A stretch of DNA of 64,000 bases from Ectobius pallidus (taxonomy: Eukaryota; Arthropoda; Insecta; Blattodea; Ectobiidae). Below are positions 39,701 through 45,700 of the stretch, one piece after another; the first letter of the stretch is position 1, and each line of letters opens with the position of its first letter. The notes beneath the pieces were generated by a model. It was not told the origin of the DNA and ran no database searches. It was given only the letters and a program-made list of their open reading frames with translations. The position numbers and the translations under genes were made by a program. The DNA lies in contig CAXKWD010000004.1 of the NCBI GenBank assembly GCA_964059195.1, positions 118,493,543 through 118,557,542 on the forward strand, read 5' to 3'.

Positions 39701-42700
39701 TAGGCATGGAAATCTCATAAATATTCTGCTTTTTGAAAATATTCTGTAAAAGGTTCTGTGAACTATAGTATTTCTATAAAATGTAATAGCTTATGATCTG
39801 AAGAAAATTAAAACTAACATCCCTAATGTCAACTATATCTCATTAACTTTTAAGAGATCAATAATCATAACACATTGTGAGTTTCAATGTCTTAATGTAA
39901 CAGCTCATATTTACCCCTCATCATTTTGTTTTGGTTAAGGATGGGTTGAGTCTACCTTATGTGATATTTTGTTTTTTAAGATGTTTCCTTAGCTGCATTT
40001 ACAGAAATTCAAGATCTGCGAACAGTCAAAGGATTAGCATTGCAAGACATTCTTACAGAAGTACACCTCTTTATTCACAGAGGTAAGTTAAGTATCTATG
40101 AATGTTGTTTCAAAATTGTATAATATATCAAAAGAAATATCATGCAAACAATATACTTTGTAAATTAGAAACATCTTTTGGCATGTAAGCCGTGTATTGT
40201 CCGATAGCATATTTACAACCAGACGGTTCAATGCCAGCTGCAGGGAGCTTCTTCAATGGTTATTTTTATTTCTAACTTGTAAGTCTGAAAATGGTCCTTA
40301 GACCGACCAATTAATGAATTTCATTCTTCCAGTAAGGATGTAATATCTGTTTTAAAATCTTGATAAAACACACCACCACCCTTTGAGCCCTCCATATGGG
40401 AAAAGTGGAAGGTTCCCAGCCTTGGATGAGCTAACCTAATCTGAAAATGGGCCCACCCAGAGGATAGTTTGGTTCCCAGGAAGGACATTGAAAAAATGTG
40501 AGCATAACATCTGAGTTTGTTTGTCTCAATATAATTTGGATAGTGTGTTGAATTTTTATATATCTTTTCTGAGTCTCCAAAATAAAATTATAATACATCT
40601 AGACTCCACTTTAGAGAAAAAACACAATTCACAATAGTTTAAGTCTAGTGCTCTTTTAAAGCCTGACCAACATTATTTTATATATTACTAGTAGGTGCCC
40701 GTGGCTTTGCCCACGATAATTAATTTAAAAATTAAGAGTATAATAACTATTAAAGCAATATATTTATTAACACTTGCACGCGAATCATTCATAAACAAAG
40801 TCATTAATAATTAATGAAACAGCTAAAATTCCGGCTTCAGAGTACATTCCACGATTAGAAAGCGCCGCCTGAAAAAACGATCTCAGATTCGATTATGCAG
40901 TTCCAAAGCTAACTGTGAACACATAATACATATTGTTTCTCAACTGTTTGTTGACAGATGAATATGATGTGAATTTTATTTGATCGATTCAGTGTAATTT
41001 TCAGAAATTATATAATGTTTCAAGGGAAGATGACTCCTTAGGCCTAGCTCCCCTAAGTGAGTTCTATTTTAGAGCAATCCCTGCTAGAAAGCAGGAGGCC
41101 TTAGCCCTCAAGGGATGTCAAAGACTAATTTAATTTCATTTCAAGGGAAGGAATGTTTTGTTTGGATTTTTATTATCAGCGATATTTCAAGAGTTAAACC
41201 ATCATTATTTTACAGCTAGTGCCCCCGGCTTCGCCCGCCATTATTAATTGACTCCAGGATTTTTAAGAAATTTACACTGGTAGTTTATTAAAAATGTTTG
41301 TGGTTCAGAGCTATGAAAATTGTAAGTAAAAATAAAATTACAATATTTGTTCACTGTGTCCATTTCACGTAGGCTTTATATAATAAAGAAACGGTTTTAT
41401 AATTTTGTACTCTTCGTGCAAGTTTACACTGCAAGAGACGAACATCGCCGAGTATACCCGATTGTTTCACGAAGCGGGCGAGCAAGTGAGCATGCTATTT
41501 AGGGCCATTGAATTGTATAAGAGTAGATGTGTTGTGTTTAAGTTGTGAATGTGAAGATTGGATTCAGATAACACAGTTAAAGGGTAAAAGGTTGTGTGTT
41601 TTGTCAAGATTTTAAACAACAGTACTTGTTTATAAAAGTGTTGTTATGGCATCATTTATTTGTTCATATTTGTTGACCTCTTTTATATTGAAGGGGGTGG
41701 CTTGGCTGTTGTGTTTGCTGTGCCAATGGGAGTGTCCCTCATACTACATTCTTTCTGTGTTATTAATGTCGGAATCCATGCCCATGGAAGCTTTATGCCT
41801 TCTTCCTTTCAATAGCTTCTCTGTTGGGATATGCATGATAATCTAATGTTAAAGCATGTTTGGCCACGGCTGATATATCCACATGTCCCTGGTGGTGGTC
41901 CTTCCCAAGTGTTCCTTTATTCTATTAGAAATATGATATGTACTTCATGGTTCTTTTTTTTTTTTTGGTAGGCGGAGAGATTTTATTTATTTATTTAAAT
42001 TACATTTACAAAATAGATAAGCATTCATGAACCACAGATTATTGTCTCTGTTGGACATTACATGAGAATATTATAGGAGAAAAATTCCTCCGACACTGGG
42101 ACTTGAACCCAGGACCTTTGGCTATTCGCGCCAATGCTCTACCAACTGAGCTAAGCCGGAGTTCAATTCACAGCGCCAGATGGAACCTCTCTCCTATGAC
42201 TGATTGCCCTAATGGTCTACCTCACAGACAGACAAGTTATGTCATATACAGTACAGTGAGGCACACTAATTAGTGATTTTTTGTGACCGGGCTTCCACTG
42301 TTATTGTACAGTTAACATTCAAGATAGATAAGCATTCATGAACCACAGATTATTGTCCCTGTTGGACATTACATGAGAATATTATAGGAGAAAAATTCCT
42401 CCGACACTGGGACTTGAACCCAGGACCTGGCGCTGTGAATTGAACTCCGGCTTAGCTCAGTTGGTAGAGCATTGGCACGAATAGCCAAAGGTCCTGGGTT
42501 CAAGTCCCAGTGTCGGAGGAATTTTTCTCCTATAATATTCTCATGTAATGTCCAACAGAGACAATAATCTGTGGTTCATGAATGCTTATCTATCTTGAAT
42601 GTTAACTGTACAATAACAGTGGAAGCCCGGTCACAAAAAATCACGAATTAGTGTGCCTCACTGTACTGTATATGACATAACTTGTCTGTCTGTGAGGTAG

Positions 42701-45700
42701 ACCATTAGGGCAATCAGTCATAGGAGAGAGGTTCCATCTGGCGCTGTGAATTGAACTCCGGCTTAGCTCAGTTGGTAGAGCATTGGCGCGAATAGCCAAA
42801 GGTCCTGGGTTCAAGTCCCAGTGTCGGAGGAATTTTTCTCCTATAATATTCTCATACATTTACAAACTTATGAACAAATACAAATACAAACACAAAAATA
42901 CACAAATAAACAAAACACATTTACAAATTTCAAAATTAAAGCACAGAAAAGAAAAAGAAAGTATGGCAAGTATGGCAGATGTGGGAGGGACTTGAAGCAT
43001 ATGTTGTCGATGGTTTTCATGGTTGCACGAGCAGCATGAGGACAGGCGTTATCATATTGAAGCAAAACACCTGCTCGCAATAACTCCCTTCGCTTTGTCA
43101 CCATCAGATTTTCAAATCTTTGGTCCGTTAAAGCATCTCCTTGGAGGGTAGAAGTTCAAATCTGATGAAGATGTCCAATTGATGGTGCAGGAGTGACTAC
43201 AGCGTCAACCAAAATAATTTTTCGCATGCTGTATCAAAGCTCTTCCTATCCAATGGCGTAAGTGCATTGAACTGGGAGGTGACTATGTAGAAAGTAATGT
43301 ACAAGCAAACATTCTTCCTGCAGTAAAATAGTGGAAATAAATTAATTGCAGTTTTCATTTGATTCTCCATCGTATATACCTAACTAGCTTAAAAGGTTGA
43401 CGTCGTCCGGGTTTTGTATTTTGTAATTTGAAATTAACTTTCGATTTTCAAATTCTATGTCCTTATATAGGTATTAAACATTCGAAATGAAGAAGAACAA
43501 CTTATCACACTCCCTATTCCCTCAAAAACCGCTTGATATAGCTTTTTATGGCTCTAGAGGATGTAGAATTTTGCATCCCATCGCTTCTACACACCAAGCC
43601 TGATAGGAGTTGAAATAAGAAGAAACAGAAATTCCAGAACATAAAATTGTATTGTCTTTGCGGAATATTTTATTTCTCACACACATGTTACCAACCAACC
43701 ATTTCTGGGATGAAATTAAAAAGAAATTCAATATCACTTACATATTACCATACCTTGTATTCTCTATATGTCCAGGGTAGAGAAAGTTATGTGACTGCAT
43801 CACATTCATGGGCGTCCGCAGAAATTTTGTCAAGGGGGGGCCAATGAACGAATTACTGCCACCACCATCATCACTATGCTGCTACAACCACTTTATTATT
43901 ATTATTTCTATTAGGACTACTATTCATATTATTACTGCTATTATTATTATTATTACTATTCACATTATTGCTATTATTATTATTATTATTATTATTATAT
44001 AATCGACATCCTTCATTTACTGTAGCTGGACTATGGCCATGGATACAAAGAAAACATCTGATGTACACACTCACATGACGTTTCTTACTCCTTACAATTT
44101 CTACTATTCATATAATATATAAAATGCCTTATCTTAATTATAATAAAATGTTTGGCTATAAATGGTATCAAGTTTAGCTATTATCTTGTCAGCCGTTACA
44201 GCTCGTTTTCATCCAAACAACGCGAACATAGAACAATATTTGGAGGCTTAAATTTCACTTCACATTAGCTGCTTATAGTCATTTAATTTAGAGGTTTATG
44301 TCTAAACAAAATTTCCAGGGAGGGGCAGTGGCCCTACCCTGCCCCCCTTCCGGACGGCCATGATCACATTGTGCATTAGATGAATTATATCGATAGCTTC
44401 TCTAATTTTTCAAAGTCTGTTTCATTTATTTCCAAACCTATCTGTGACCACAGCCATCAATACACTGTTGTCATGGAATGTGATTTGGATTTGATAATTC
44501 TGTGTAAAAAGGTATTATTTATGAAATGAAGATACTGTCAAAATTTGAAGCCTCTACCTATTATAGTTTAGGCTCTACGTTGATTCTCTGTCAGTCATTC
44601 AGACAAAGCCTTTTATATATGTATAGAGATATAGAGACTAGCTTAAAAGGCCGAGTTTTGTATTTTGTAATTCGAAATTAACTTTTGAAGGACTTTTGAT
44701 TTTCAAATTCTTGGTCCTTATATAGGTATTTAGAATTTGAAATGAGGAAGAAGACTTATCACTAGAGACGAGACTTTCATGCACTATAAAATTGCGAAAT
44801 ATGCATGCATTCATGCATTATGAAACCATGAAACATGCACTATCATGGGAGAAATACACTAAAATATGCACTAACATTTATGGCCCAATTTCCTTACTTT
44901 ACTTCACTTTTTTGGCACTGGTGACAACCAATAGCATTTCCAAATTGCTTTCTGTAAGGTTCCTGCCCTTGTCAGTCAATATGTTTTTGTAGACAGAGAA
45001 TGATCTTTCTACATCACACGATGTTATGGGTGCAAACTTCAGTGGACACATTTGTGAAAGTGTTAGGTCAAATTCTTCATCCACGTTTTCATCACAAAGA
45101 ACCTTCTTTAATGAGCAAAGGAATCCGTAGTCCGGGTTTTTAGTATTGTTTTGCAAAACAAAAAAAACTGCCATAGAAAATATTCGGAAACCGAATAAAA
45201 GTGCTTACCTCTTTACTGCAACAGTCGCAGAAGACGACTTTCCCATCTGATCTAATAAAAACCTTACCCTTAATCCACTGTGCAAGGAGTTCGCTTTTTG
45301 AACATTTAATTGGAGGCATAGTAAAATCACTGAACAGACAACCACATTAACCACTGCACACACTGTAAAGACACTGCAGGTTTCCCAAGCTCTGACAAAG
45401 TACAATGCACCCCAAGTGCGGGCCAGAAATAGCTAAGGGTGGACAAAGGTAAGGTCAAATTCCTTCCTCCTTTTCGCACATCTTCTCGCCACTTCACAAA
45501 CGACTTTAAAAATGGGCAGTACAAATCGAAGATAGGGAAACTTTGCCACGATGTTACTTTTTTGAAATCCCATTAAACATGCATTTAAACTGAATATAAT
45601 GTATATTATATGCATGATTTAGCAAAAAATACCCTAAATATGCTTTATGCATGTTTTTTCCTCTAAAAAGGTCAAAACATGCAAACATGCACGGAAAAAG

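Larger units (their letters stand above)
42013..42855. mobile_element. Palindromic cluster of tRNA-like repeats, 843 bp
   Basis: Flanked by the 11 bp duplication ACATTTACAAA (42002-42012 and 42856-42866). A ~310-320 bp unit (spacer plus tRNA-like) is arranged as two inverted arms of ~400 bp that meet at about 42430. The left arm holds one full and one half tRNA-like sequence, the right arm two full ones. The arms are nearly identical. I do not know this element. Confidence 0.85.

Noticed and set aside
42087..42830. tRNA-Phe genes
   Set aside because: The cloverleaf folds, but position 33 is C in all copies, and the copies lie in a retroposed palindrome. Called pseudo-tRNA.
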